Assembly: GCF_963665445.1 (NCBI RefSeq)
Contig: NZ_OY762276.1
Span: forward strand, 2,231,001 to 2,295,000
Direction of reading: 5' to 3'
Source: an uncultured Desulfobulbus sp.
GTDB lineage: Bacteria; Desulfobacterota; Desulfobulbia; Desulfobulbales; Desulfobulbaceae
DNA length: 64,000 nucleotides
Shown here: one piece after another, positions 54,181 through 62,672 of the stretch
Position numbering within the stretch: position 1 is the stretch's first letter
Layout of the letters: the number at the start of each line of letters is the position of its first letter
The notes under the pieces: generated by a model
Databases searched by the model: none
Seen by the model: the letters and a program-made list of their open reading frames with translations, nothing else
Told to the model about the DNA's origin: nothing
Program-made: the position numbers and the translations under genes

Positions 54181-55005
54181 TCAATCAACCCAGGTAATGT
54201 CCGGATGTTTTCGTGTCGGCAACCGACAGTAATGGAATTTCGCATACCCGACCATCATTGCCCCGTAACATTGCTGGTCTTTGGAGAGTGGCAGAGCCTC
54301 CCTCAATGGCGGGTAGGTATTGGCCGCGGCATTGAAATATCCGGCCCAGCAGGTACCGAGCCCCAGACCGGTGGCAGCAAGTTCCAAATAACTCAACGCA
54401 ATGGTGCAGGAAGTCGGCGCCATGCGGCTATTGGCTTCACCATAGGCAACGATCAGGACCGGTGCGTGACGCAAAATGCCATCGTCCCCGCCCTGCCAGC
54501 GCTCTATAACTCGATCCACATGGAGTGAAAGGGCCAGATCCGGCATCTCCGTCTTGAGCCACCGCATCCAGTCGATGACCAGAGCTGCCAGTCGCTCCAG
54601 GGTCTGCCGGTTGTCCAGAACCAGCCACCGGACGCCCTGCGAATTGATTGCAGTGGGGGCGCAGCTCGAGATTTCGATCAATCGCTGCAAGGTTGCCCGC
54701 TCCACGGGTTGTTGTCTATAGACGCGAATGGAGCGGCGGGACCTGAGAAAATGCTCGGATTGCGCAGCATTGAGTTGCAACTCCGGCTGGACGGGCGGGC
54801 AGAGAGCAGGATCCATATCGCGGTGGTGAAAACTGGCACTGGGACAGATGGCCACGCAATGGCCGCAACGGATACACAGGGGTTCGGCATTGGCTACGGC
54901 AAGCGGGATCTGTCCCGGAGGGCCATCGATGATCCCCAAGGGGCAGACCAGGGCACAGAGCCCATCTTTGCGGCAGGTTTGTTGATCAATTGTGAACAGT
55001 TCCAT
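54181..55005 (-). CDS. Nitroreductase with N-terminal ferredoxin domain
   Basis: Flavin nitroreductase fused to a 2x[4Fe-4S] ferredoxin, 274 residues. Cluster motifs are CRKDGLCALVCPLG and CIRCGHCVAICPS in the first 60 residues. The nitroreductase domain has the FMN motif RSRRSIRVYRQQPVE, SSCAPTAINSQGVRW and GLGLGTCWAGYF. Members of this anaerobe group are thought to accept electrons from ferredoxin-type donors; substrate unknown. AAGGAG before the ATG at 55003-55005 decides the start. Confidence 0.92.
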   Translation of the reverse strand: MELFTIDQQTCRKDGLCALVCPLGIIDGPPGQIPLAVANAEPLCIRCGHCVAICPSASFHHRDMDPALCPPVQPELQLNAAQSEHFLRSRRSIRVYRQQPVERATLQRLIEISSCAPTAINSQGVRWLVLDNRQTLERLAALVIDWMRWLKTEMPDLALSLHVDRVIERWQGGDDGILRHAPVLIVAYGEANSRMAPTSCTIALSYLELAATGLGLGTCWAGYFNAAANTYPPLREALPLSKDQQCYGAMMVGYAKFHYCRLPTRKHPDITWVD

Positions 55006-55059
55006 AGAGCTCCTTGGCAAGCAATGGTTGACAGCAACCGAGGAAAAGTGGTTTCCTAG

Positions 55060-55445
55060 TCAAAGACCACCGGCAAAGCCGGTGGCTTGAAAGACTGGGA
55101 GCCGCTCAAAGCGGCATATGCAACTGATCCACTGACCACCCTTGGTGGTCAAGTTGTTGGCAAGATCCAGCAATAAAATATCACGAGTTCGCATCTATTA
55201 TCTTTCGATTCTGACTCTTGTTGTTTTGTGTGAGTATAAGCAAAAACTGATGCTCCGGTATTCGTTGATCGATTCCTCATTGAAATCTGGGAATTAAGCA
55301 TCAGAAAAAATTGTGTTGATTCTTGCCTATGCTCTTTGCATTGTTGATCTCAACAAAGACGATCAAGAACGCAATCAATTGTTTCTTTTCTGCAATCCAG
55401 TAACCGTCAAACTGTTGGAGTCCCCCGGCAAAGCCGGGGGTTTAC
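55060..55445. mobile_element. Hairpin-bounded remnant resembling an IS200/IS605-type element
   Basis: Left part has three perfect hairpins in a row: CCACCGGC-AAA-GCCGGTGG (55067-55085), GCCGC-TCAAA-GCGGC (55101-55115) and GACCACC-CTT-GGTGGTC (55134-55150). The right end has CCCCCGGC-AAA-GCCGGGGG (55422-55440), with the same CCGGCAAAGCCGG core as the first. About 350 AT-rich bases without a plausible protein lie between. Subterminal hairpins without inverted termini are typical of IS200/IS605 ends; no transposase or TnpB is present, so this would be a non-autonomous or deleted copy. Confidence 0.45.
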
Positions 55446-55661
55446 CCAAGGGAAATTATTTTGACGCGTACGGCTCGTTAAAACAAACTGGTCCGGGCAT
55501 GTGCATTTTGACATTGCCACTCTGCCGATGGTGCATATTTCATTCAACTAATTGAAAAAATATAACCAATTGCCCAACCACCTGTATATAGAAAGCCCGT
55601 ACTCCCAGCACTCTATTTTTTTCTCTACCTTTCCAGATATCAAGAGGCAATACAGACACCG

Positions 55662-56804
55662 ATGGCCCGGCCTGCTCCCGACAAGGATACAAAATCCCCA
55701 AAAAAGAAGTCTAACCCGCCGGCTGAGCAAGCTCCTCTCAAGGAAGATACGCCCAAAGAAACGAGTTCCCCCAAAAAAACGGCCAAGCCCAGGACACGAA
55801 AGAAAACCGCCCGTAAAAAGATCCCCAAGAAGCCGCCGACATCCAAAAGACTGGTGGCCCTGTTGCTCAGTCTGGAGATCCTGGGACTGCTGTTCTCCCT
55901 GCTCACCGCGGTGGTGGTGGTCCTGGGATACGCCGCGGGAAAATTTTCCGGGACCGAATTTTTTACCCACCTGCTCCCCTTCACCCTGGGCGTGACCGCC
56001 CTGATCGTTGTTACCGCTACCCTGCTTCTGGGGTGGCTGCGTCTCAGACGGTGGGTACGTCCCCGATTTCTCTTTCTCCCCCCTGCCCTGGCCCTGGTTC
56101 TGGCCCTGAGCGTCGGTGGCCTGACCCTGCGGGGTGATTTTTTCTTTGCCTTTTCTCAATTTCGCATCCTGGTCGGCGCTAAGGAAGAGGCAGCTCGAGT
56201 CACCCTCACCCACCAGATATTTGCCGCCTACCGTCGACTCGACGCCGTCCAGGAACAGATACTCATTGACCGGGCCCGCGCCTATGGCGAGCCCATGGAC
56301 GAGGCCGCCGAGTCCTACGGTCTTGATCCTGATCTATTGCGCGGGCTTGCGGCCACCGAATCCTCGTTTTTACCCCGTGATAGCAAGGATGGCGGCAAGG
56401 GGCTCTTCCAGATCACCCAGGTTCCCCAGCACATCCTTCTCGGTACAGCCAAACTGCTGGGCGTGGAAAAAGTTGACGTAGAAAATTATCACCACAATGC
56501 CTTTGTCGCCGCAGCCACCCTCCGCTACTACCTGCGCCAGATGAACGATGATCTCTTTCTGGGATTGCTTGCCTACAATATTGGCCCCCAAAACGGTGGT
56601 CTGCGCTTTATCATGCAACAGTACGGCGCCACCGATTTCATCACCATCCAACCCTATCTACAACAGCTGCCACGGGACTACCCCATCCGCGTTCTCTCCC
56701 ATGCGCTTGCCTTTCGCCTCTATCGCACGATGGATAAACTCCCGGCATACGAGAAGGGGCTCAATGCGGTCCGCATTCAGCATATCGGCATTCCAGGAAT
56801 GTAG
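55662..56804 (+). CDS. Membrane-anchored lytic transglycosylase (SLT domain)
   Basis: Peptidoglycan lytic transglycosylase, 380 residues. Residues 1-62 are a lysine/proline-rich disordered cytoplasmic tail; three membrane helices follow (about 63-92, 102-126, 136-156); residues 185-350 form a goose-type SLT domain with the catalytic glutamate E233 in AATESSF, then GLFQIT and LLAYNIGP motifs. This would place the enzyme on the periplasmic side. Because FlgJ here lacks a muramidase, an independent transglycosylase such as this could open the wall, but nothing ties it to flagella. Confidence 0.88.
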   Translation: MARPAPDKDTKSPKKKSNPPAEQAPLKEDTPKETSSPKKTAKPRTRKKTARKKIPKKPPTSKRLVALLLSLEILGLLFSLLTAVVVVLGYAAGKFSGTEFFTHLLPFTLGVTALIVVTATLLLGWLRLRRWVRPRFLFLPPALALVLALSVGGLTLRGDFFFAFSQFRILVGAKEEAARVTLTHQIFAAYRRLDAVQEQILIDRARAYGEPMDEAAESYGLDPDLLRGLAATESSFLPRDSKDGGKGLFQITQVPQHILLGTAKLLGVEKVDVENYHHNAFVAAATLRYYLRQMNDDLFLGLLAYNIGPQNGGLRFIMQQYGATDFITIQPYLQQLPRDYPIRVLSHALAFRLYRTMDKLPAYEKGLNAVRIQHIGIPGM

Positions 56805-57011
56805 CGCCGTCAAGGAGAGATGAAAAAATCGGCCCAGCATGGCCTGGTTGGAGCAGTCCAATACAGATCGGCTCTTTGGCTGAAAACTTGGAAGCGTTCG
56901 ATAACGGCCCTTCAAAAGCTGCACAATTGTCCCAAAGACAACCACCACGATGTAATTTTGGGTTGTTTGGCAACAAATCGTTCCTTAATTTTTTCTTACA
57001 GGAATATAATA

Positions 57012-57041
57012 TTGACGGGGAACGGACCAATTTGCTATAGC
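57012..57041 (+). promoter_or_regulatory. Possible sigma-70-type promoter of coaD
   Basis: TTGACG (57012-57017), 18 bases, TATAGC (57036-57041). It would give a leader of over 200 bases. No gene is seen in 56805-57263. Confidence 0.4.
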
Positions 57042-57162
57042 TATCAAGCATTCGACGATTAAAGAGGGCCTTTTTACATGCCCGATATGGAACATCCGGC
57101 GGTGGAAGACATCCCCCTGCCATAAACAGGGTGGGACAGACTGGCGCTTTGACCGTTCGACT

Positions 57163-57234
57163 GAGGATGTCCTTCGTGTTCAGGTAATTCATGCGACAAG
57201 CACATCGCCTCGACGACGATGAGGGGACATCCTC
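57163..57234 (+). promoter_or_regulatory. Structured leader before coaD
   Basis: GAGGATGTCC (57163-57172) pairs perfectly with GGACATCCTC (57225-57234). The 52-base interior can fold further (CATCG with CGATG). It lies 30 bases before the coaD start. I do not match it to a known riboswitch. Confidence 0.4.
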
Positions 57235-57263
57235 CATCCACAACGTAAGCTACGGGATTTTCT

Positions 57264-57794
57264 ATGAAAGGAATCTACGCTGGAAGTTACGACCCGCCTA
57301 CTAACGGACATGTGTGGATGATCGAACAGGGAGCGCGGCTGTTCAGCAAATTCTATGTGGCTGTCGGTCAAAATTCCCAAAAGGAATACACCTTTTCCCT
57401 CGATGAACGGATGCAGATGCTTGAAGAGATCTGTGCTCACCACCGCAATATTGAAGTGGTTCACTTCGAAAACAAATTTTTGGTCAAATACGCCGAGTCC
57501 ATTGGCGTTGATTACATTCTGCGCGGTATCCGTAACGAAAAAGACTATACCTACGAGCGCGGTATGCGTTACGTCAACAGCAACATGAACAACGGCATTC
57601 AAACCCTGTTCATGATGTCGCCACGGCAACTTGTCGAGGTCAGCTCATCCCTGGTCAAGGGCCTGATCGGCTCCGAGGACTGGGAGATGGTAGTCCGGGA
57701 ATATGTCCCGGATATTGTCTATTACAAGATGCTCAGTAAGTTCGGTCGCCTCCACCTTCGCTCAACCCGTCGGAGAATACTTGAAAGAATCTGA
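57264..57794 (+). CDS. coaD: Phosphopantetheine adenylyltransferase (CoaD)
   Basis: Transfers AMP from ATP to 4'-phosphopantetheine, the penultimate step of coenzyme A synthesis. The 176-residue product has the nucleotidyltransferase motif YAGSYDPPTNGH at residues 5-16 (T/HxGH site), VDYILRGIRNEKDYTYERGM and the ISSS/T-type end VEVSSSLVKGLI. It is about 15 residues longer than usual, with a basic carboxy tail (RLHLRSTRRRILERI). Single gene with a long structured leader. Confidence 0.92.
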   Translation: MKGIYAGSYDPPTNGHVWMIEQGARLFSKFYVAVGQNSQKEYTFSLDERMQMLEEICAHHRNIEVVHFENKFLVKYAESIGVDYILRGIRNEKDYTYERGMRYVNSNMNNGIQTLFMMSPRQLVEVSSSLVKGLIGSEDWEMVVREYVPDIVYYKMLSKFGRLHLRSTRRRILERI

Positions 57795-57889
57795 GTGAAA
57801 GGCTTTCTTTTTCTATTTGCAGATTGCTTTCAGGTTTGCTCTGCCTTTCTTGAGCACCATACACGCCCTGCAAAACAACCAAACCTCGT

Positions 57890-58393
57890 TTGGTTTATGA
57901 GAGTGTAGCCGGCACTATCCAGAAGTTCAGCCAAGTCTTGGGCAGAGCGCTCGAAGCGCAGCTGGTCATTGCCGTCATCAATTCCATACTGACCGCAATC
58001 GGCATCAGTCTGCTGGGCCTGGGGCAACAGCTCGCCTTTTTAACGGGGATCGTCTTTTTTTGCAGTTTCTTTCCGGTGTCGGCGTTTTTATCAGTTTGAT
58101 CCCCATCTGCCTGGTGGCCCTGCAGATCTCGGGTTTGCAGACCATGCTCCTGGCCGGCCATCGCCCTCATCGCTGTCATTCACATCATCAAAGGCTATAT
58201 CCTCAATCCGCGGGTCTACGGCGGCTACATGCGGATTAATTCAGTTATCATCTTGATTCTTTTAACCATTGGCGGCAAACTGTTCGGTTTATGGGGACTG
58301 ATTCTCGGCGTTCCCGTCTGCACCTATATTTTGGGTCACGCCATCCGCTCCAGGGAGCTGGACCTCTTGATGGGGTGGCTGAACACACGGTAA
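57890..58393 (+). pseudogene. Broken AI-2E/PerM-family permease
   Basis: Only the carboxy third of an AI-2E family transporter is present, in three frames. Frame 1 (57890-58080) gives YESVAGTIQKFSQVLGRALE and AQLVIAVINSILTAIGISLL; after a shift near 58081 comes GVFISLIPICLVALQISGLQ; after another near 58155 comes AVIHIIKGYILNPRVYGG, then LTIGGKLFGLWGLILGVPVC. The amino-terminal two thirds is missing and no start codon with a ribosome site is seen. A remnant, not a functional gene. Confidence 0.8.
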
Positions 58394-58414
58394 CAACAAA
58401 GGAAAATAAATAAT

Positions 58415-59179
58415 ATGGAGTGGTTGTTGGATATCGGCGTCTGGAGTTCCCTCCTGACCCTGACCGTTCTCGAAATCGTCCTGGGGATCGACAACATTGT
58501 CTTTCTCACCCTACTGGTGAGTAAGGTTCCGGTGCATCAGCGCAGTTTTGCCCGTCAATTCGGTTTGCTTGCCGCTATGGGCACGCGTATCCTGCTGCTG
58601 ATATCGGTCGCCTGGCTGGCCAAACTGGTCACCCCATTATTTGCCGTCATGCAGCATCCGGTCTCAGGCCGAGATCTGGTCCTCCTGGCAGGGGGTCTTT
58701 TCCTCATTTACAAGGCGGTCATGGAAATTCACGGCAGCCTTGAGGGGGGGGGAGAAGTTCATGGCCCCAAACACCTGGCAACCAACCTGCCCATGGTCAT
58801 TGCCCAGATAGCGGTGATCGATATCGTTTTTTCCCTGGATTCGGTTATCACCGCGGTAGGCCTTGCAGAGCATCTCTGGGTCATGATCGCGGCCATCGTG
58901 CTTGCCATTGGGGTGATGATGTTTTCGGCAAGACCAATTGGTGACTTCGTTGAGCAACATCCCACAGTTAAGATGTTGGCGCTCTCTTTTCTCGTCCTGG
59001 TCGGCGTAGCCCTGGTCGCCGAAGGAACCGGGCATGAAATGCCCAAAGGATATCTCTACTTTGCCATGGCCTTTTCCTTTATCGTTGAAATGCTCAACCT
59101 CCGGCTTCGCAAAAAAAATATTCCAGTGCATCTCCACTCGCCCCATCAACAGCTTGAGCACAAAAAGCTCAGTCAATAA
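58415..59179 (+). CDS. TerC-family membrane protein
   Basis: Integral membrane protein of the TerC/Alx family, 254 residues, seven or eight helices. Relatives export manganese or other metals, often at the secretion machinery. The hallmark acidic motifs are VLGIDNIVFL (residues 24-33) and IDIVFSLDSVITAVG in the middle. The carboxy end is short and basic, with no CBS or CorC domain. GGAAAATAAATAAT precedes the ATG. A strong terminator follows. Confidence 0.92.
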   Translation: MEWLLDIGVWSSLLTLTVLEIVLGIDNIVFLTLLVSKVPVHQRSFARQFGLLAAMGTRILLLISVAWLAKLVTPLFAVMQHPVSGRDLVLLAGGLFLIYKAVMEIHGSLEGGGEVHGPKHLATNLPMVIAQIAVIDIVFSLDSVITAVGLAEHLWVMIAAIVLAIGVMMFSARPIGDFVEQHPTVKMLALSFLVLVGVALVAEGTGHEMPKGYLYFAMAFSFIVEMLNLRLRKKNIPVHLHSPHQQLEHKKLSQ

Positions 59180-59201
59180 TAGCCAGCACGCTACAGATGC
59201 A

Positions 59202-59238
59202 AAGAGGCCGGTTGTTTGCTGCAACCGGCCTCTTTTTT
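59202..59238 (+). terminator. Rho-independent terminator after terC
   Basis: Thirteen-base perfect stem (59202-59214 with 59222-59234), 7-base loop and a T run. Confidence 0.93.
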
Positions 59239-59277
59239 ATTGATCTCTACAATTCTTGTTATATATTCACCCGATGT

Positions 59278-59370
59278 GACTGGTTGAGTTGGCTGGTGCC
59301 GGCCGCGGGCTTCAACCCCGTTGAGCTCCTTGTGAAAGAGCAGCTGTTTGGTTCGATTCCGAAGCCAGTC
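59278..59370 (+). tRNA. selC: tRNA-Sec (anticodon UCA)
   Basis: Selenocysteine tRNA, needed to read UGA as selenocysteine. The fold fits bacterial tRNA-Sec: an 8-bp acceptor stem GACTGGTT (59278-59285) with AGCCAGTC (59363-59370); a 6-bp D stem GTTGGC/GCCGGC with the 4-base loop TGGT (59288-59303); anticodon stem-loop GCGGG-CTTCAAC-CCCGT (59305-59321) with anticodon TCA at 59312-59314; a long variable arm (59324-59345); and a T arm with loop TTCGATT (59352-59358). Odd points: the next base, the discriminator, is T rather than G, and CCA is not encoded (TCCC follows). Confidence 0.85.
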
Positions 59371-59391
59371 TCCCCCCCTTCTCTCCTGCCT

Positions 59392-60315
59392 TCAGCTGTT
59401 TGCCCCCTGCACCATTGGTTTCTGCAGCACCTTCACCACTTTTTTTGGTGAGATCACAAGGGTGCAGGTCATGCCTGCGGCAAGGGGAATATCCTCAGGA
59501 ATACTGTCAATACTGATTCGAACCGGCACCCGCTGGGCCAAACGCCCCCACTGAAAGACTGGATTGACGTTGGCCAGGAGTTCCCCTCCGGTCGGGTTGT
59601 CCCTATCGGTTATACCACGCGAAAAACTCTCCACATGGCCATGGAGGACTGTTTCCGTCCCCAAAAGTCGAATTTCGGCAACATCTCCAGGTTGAAACAA
59701 GGGTAATTTGTTTTCCTCAAAATAACCGTAGACCCAATACGAATTTTTATCGACCACCGCCAATTTGGGGACACCGACCGTTACAAAATCTCCGGCATGA
59801 ACGGAAAGATTGGTTATATACCCGTCCACCGGTGAACGAACCTCCGTTCGTGTCAAGTTGAGCTTGGCCAGATCAACCGCAGCCACCGCCTCTTGGTAGA
59901 GCGCATCGGCACTTTCGGCAAGGCCTATGGCATTTTCCTTGTTCTCATGGGAGACCACATCGTTTCCCACGGACGAGCCTCTCTTTGCCTCCCGTGTTCG
60001 CATCGTCCGCTCGGCCTCTCGGGCAAGAAGGTGTGCCTGGGCCTGGGAAAGGGCCAGACGATACCGTGCCTGATCAATGACCAACTGCAGCTCCCCTTTC
60101 TTGACATACTGATTGTCCTTGACCGCCATCTCGGTTACTGCACCGGAAACATCCGGAGCGACATCAATAACATTGGCCCGTATTCGTCCGTCTCTTGTCC
60201 AGGCAGAGTGCATATAGCGATCCCAAAGAGCCATGCTGGCAAAAATCGCCCCGAAAAAGACGGCAAGGGTGACAACGACTTTGACAATCAACTGAATTTT
60301 TGTTGTGTGCATCAA
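59392..60315 (-). CDS. HlyD/EmrA-type membrane fusion protein (AaeA-like)
   Basis: Periplasmic adaptor of a tripartite efflux pump, 307 residues. One amino-terminal membrane helix (about residues 9-30), a lipoyl half-motif DVSGAVTEMAVKDNQYVKKG, a coiled-coil hairpin (ALSQAQAHLLAREAERTMRT), then SPVDGYITNLSVHAGDFVTV and a beta-barrel domain. It resembles AaeA/EmrA of FUSC-type aromatic acid exporters. It is the last gene of the - strand efflux operon and the only one there with an intact frame. Confidence 0.9.
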   Translation of the reverse strand: MMHTTKIQLIVKVVVTLAVFFGAIFASMALWDRYMHSAWTRDGRIRANVIDVAPDVSGAVTEMAVKDNQYVKKGELQLVIDQARYRLALSQAQAHLLAREAERTMRTREAKRGSSVGNDVVSHENKENAIGLAESADALYQEAVAAVDLAKLNLTRTEVRSPVDGYITNLSVHAGDFVTVGVPKLAVVDKNSYWVYGYFEENKLPLFQPGDVAEIRLLGTETVLHGHVESFSRGITDRDNPTGGELLANVNPVFQWGRLAQRVPVRISIDSIPEDIPLAAGMTCTLVISPKKVVKVLQKPMVQGANS

Positions 60316-60342
60316 GAACCTCAGAAAGAAAAAAACTGGCGA

Positions 60343-60544
60343 TTACTGCATAACCACCAGGCCAAGCGTGCAGAACAGACCAACAAACACACTGAAGCGA
60401 AACAGGGGGGGGATGCCAAACATATTGATAAAAATCAAATTGTTTGCACAGTTTATCAACAAGGGCCTGCAACACAACACTACCGATGAAAACAAGCAGC
60501 AGTGTCGGTACAAGGGCATCAAGCAGGACAAATTCTCGGGGCAT
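60343..60544 (-). pseudogene. DUF1656 (AaeX-like) small membrane protein, frameshifted at a G8 tract
   Basis: Starts MPREFVLLDALVPTLLLVFI behind GAGGAGG, typical of the small inner-membrane DUF1656 partner of FUSC exporters. The first part ends KQFDFYQYVWHPP, after which the frame goes wrong; in the next frame it continues LFRFSVFVGLFCTLGLVVMQ and stops. The shift falls in a run of eight C on the coding strand (G at 60405-60412); seven would restore a 66-residue protein of normal length. Confidence 0.8.
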
Positions 60545-62639
60545 GGTCAACCTCCTCACAAAACATGGACGCACTATCGACAAGGGGGATACGTATGCTG
60601 TGCAGCGAGGCCAGGATCGCCCCTCTAACGGCACTGTTTTCCATTTCATCATCTTGTGCCACGGCAACAATTGTGTCGTTGACAGCAGCTAATACGACCA
60701 GGCGACGAACATCAGAGGGTTTGGCAAACAGCTCGGCAAGATCGTGGCAAATGTTAGTCACCCTCTTCTGCAGAGCATCCTGTTGCAACTGCTGTCCGTC
60801 TCGGCGAAGATGGATGACGGCCCTGCCAATTTCGAGAACAATAAACATCCAATCAACTGAGGAACGATCCTGGTCATTCTTGACTGATCCGGTTGCGGCG
60901 ATGCGCTGCATAATATCTCGCGTCCCGGATTCGAAGCGGGCGCCCAGTCGTGGGAGTGGCGCGGAACAGACGAGAACAATTTACCGACGTAACATTTTCG
61001 GAATGCGCTCTTTCAGCCAAGGGGAATACACCGGGAAAAAAAGAGCGAACATAACCGATGCAGCCGCCTGGCCAAACACCTGGGAAATACCGAAATTTAC
61101 CATCTTAATCGGGTCGTAGACCATGCTGTTGTCCGGGGCGATCATGAAACAAAACATGCAGCAAAAGCCCAGGCCAAACATCATTGTTTTTTTGGACAGC
61201 CCCATCAACCAGGCACTGATCAACAGTATTGGTCCCAAGATGGCGCACAGCAGCAAAAAGCCGTTCACCGCAGGCATGAGAAAAAATTTACACACAAAAG
61301 CAACCGGCAATGCAACACATCTACCGTAAAGCCCCATGTTAATAGCAAAAATTGGGGCCGGAGCAGGTGCAAACAGGGAACAGGCAATGGCAACCATCAT
61401 GACTGCGTAGTTGCCATAGGGCCAAGCGGTTGCGATCCCAAAAAGTGCCACCAAAAGAACGGCGAGCGAGGCGCGAACACCATTGAGGAGGGCGATGAAC
61501 GAGTCGGTCAAGGGGGAGAACTCCGTTCGACGACGGGCCTGCCTTTTCCCTGTAGGCTGAAATATCTCCTGATACTGTTCAAGAAAATCCCGCCATTTTC
61601 CGAGCAAACGCCGAACCAACTCAAGACCGGTTTCAAGCTCAAGGGCAGCAGGGTGCTTGGAATGAATGCTCATACCCGATTGCAATTCTTCACTTCGTTG
61701 CAACAGTCTTTGGGAATAGACACGCAATTGCAAAACAGTTTGCTGCGCTGCATCATAGTCGAGGACATTGGAGCCATTTCCCCCCATGATGGTATCCAAT
61801 TCCAGTAACAGTGTGTGGAGAATCGGCCCTGCGGGGGAAGACGTGGAATCAAGACGGAGGATGAGATGGCGAAGAAAATAGGCAGCCGTGGTCATAGCCA
61901 TGAAATCGGCATTAAGGCGAGGAAGGCCCACATGACGTTTCTTCAAGGGAGCAGCCTCCCAATAGACGGAGCAGCGGAGCGATTCCAGGGTCAGCGCCAG
62001 GGTAATAAAACGTAAAAAATTATGCTCTATACTCCTGTCCTCTTTCTGGATTTGTGAATACAAGATGGACAAAGCCGCTAAATTGAGCCTAGGCCTGTTG
62101 AATGGTGGCTAATATTGGCGGACGCAAACTTTGCGGAAATACCAGATCGCTGATTAAAGCCGAACACAGGATGCCCACCATGACCTCGGAGCAACGCCCT
62201 ACGGTATAATCAAAAAATCCGTAAGGATTGGCAATGTTGGTCATTCCGACCATAGCAGCAGTATATCCCGCAAGAACGAAGGCATAACAAAGAAAATTAC
62301 GGTACAGCGTTGCCCCTGCGGTAAAAGGCCAATCCATACGGCAAGACCCGTCAAATATAAAACACGCTGCTGAGGAAATAGGGCAAATAGAGTCAGACAA
62401 AAAAATGCAACGGAAAGTGTGCCGAACACACGATAGATGGATTTGGTCAGAACCGGACCGCTTTGCGGTTGCATAAGGAGAAAAACGGTTACAACCGCGG
62501 TAACCGGTTGGCTGAGCTGAAAACGTATGAAGATCCAGAGCGCAAGCAGTGCGGCTATGGTGGTTTTGCAGGCAAAGAGCCAATGGATGCCCTCTTTTGG
62601 GACACGCCTTGACCTGGCTGGCGGAACACCAGGAGGCAA
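60519..62639 (-). pseudogene. FUSC-family (AaeB-like) exporter, disrupted
   Basis: Inner-membrane permease of aromatic-acid efflux. The pieces run in order: FACKTTIAALLALWIFIRFQ with QLSQPVTAVVTVFLLMQPQS (from 62639), a shift near 62310, then YRNFLCYAFVLAGYTAAMVG and FPQSLRPPILATIQQA, a shift near 62085, then the central block (60981-62072) with LNGVRASLAVLLVALFGIAT and FAPAPAPIFAINMGLYG, an in-frame TAA at 60981-60983, and the carboxy part ARFESGTRDIMQRIAATGSV to 60519. At least two frameshifts and one stop. The end overlaps the DUF1656 start by 26 bases. Confidence 0.85.
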
Positions 62640-62672
62640 GTCGAGAAGATAGATGGGCTGTATTGACCATGC

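Noticed and set aside
55313-55555. 80-codon + strand frame across the right hairpin of the IS-like remnant
   Set aside because: It reads through the hairpin, has no ribosome site and no protein-like conservation pattern.
57877-57895. AACCAAAC-CTC-GTTTGGTT hairpin as coaD terminator
   Set aside because: A perfect 8-bp stem, but no T run follows on either strand.
60981-60983. Selenocysteine recoding as the explanation for broken frames near selC
   Set aside because: The in-frame stops in the efflux genes are TAA, not TGA, and frameshifts are also present.
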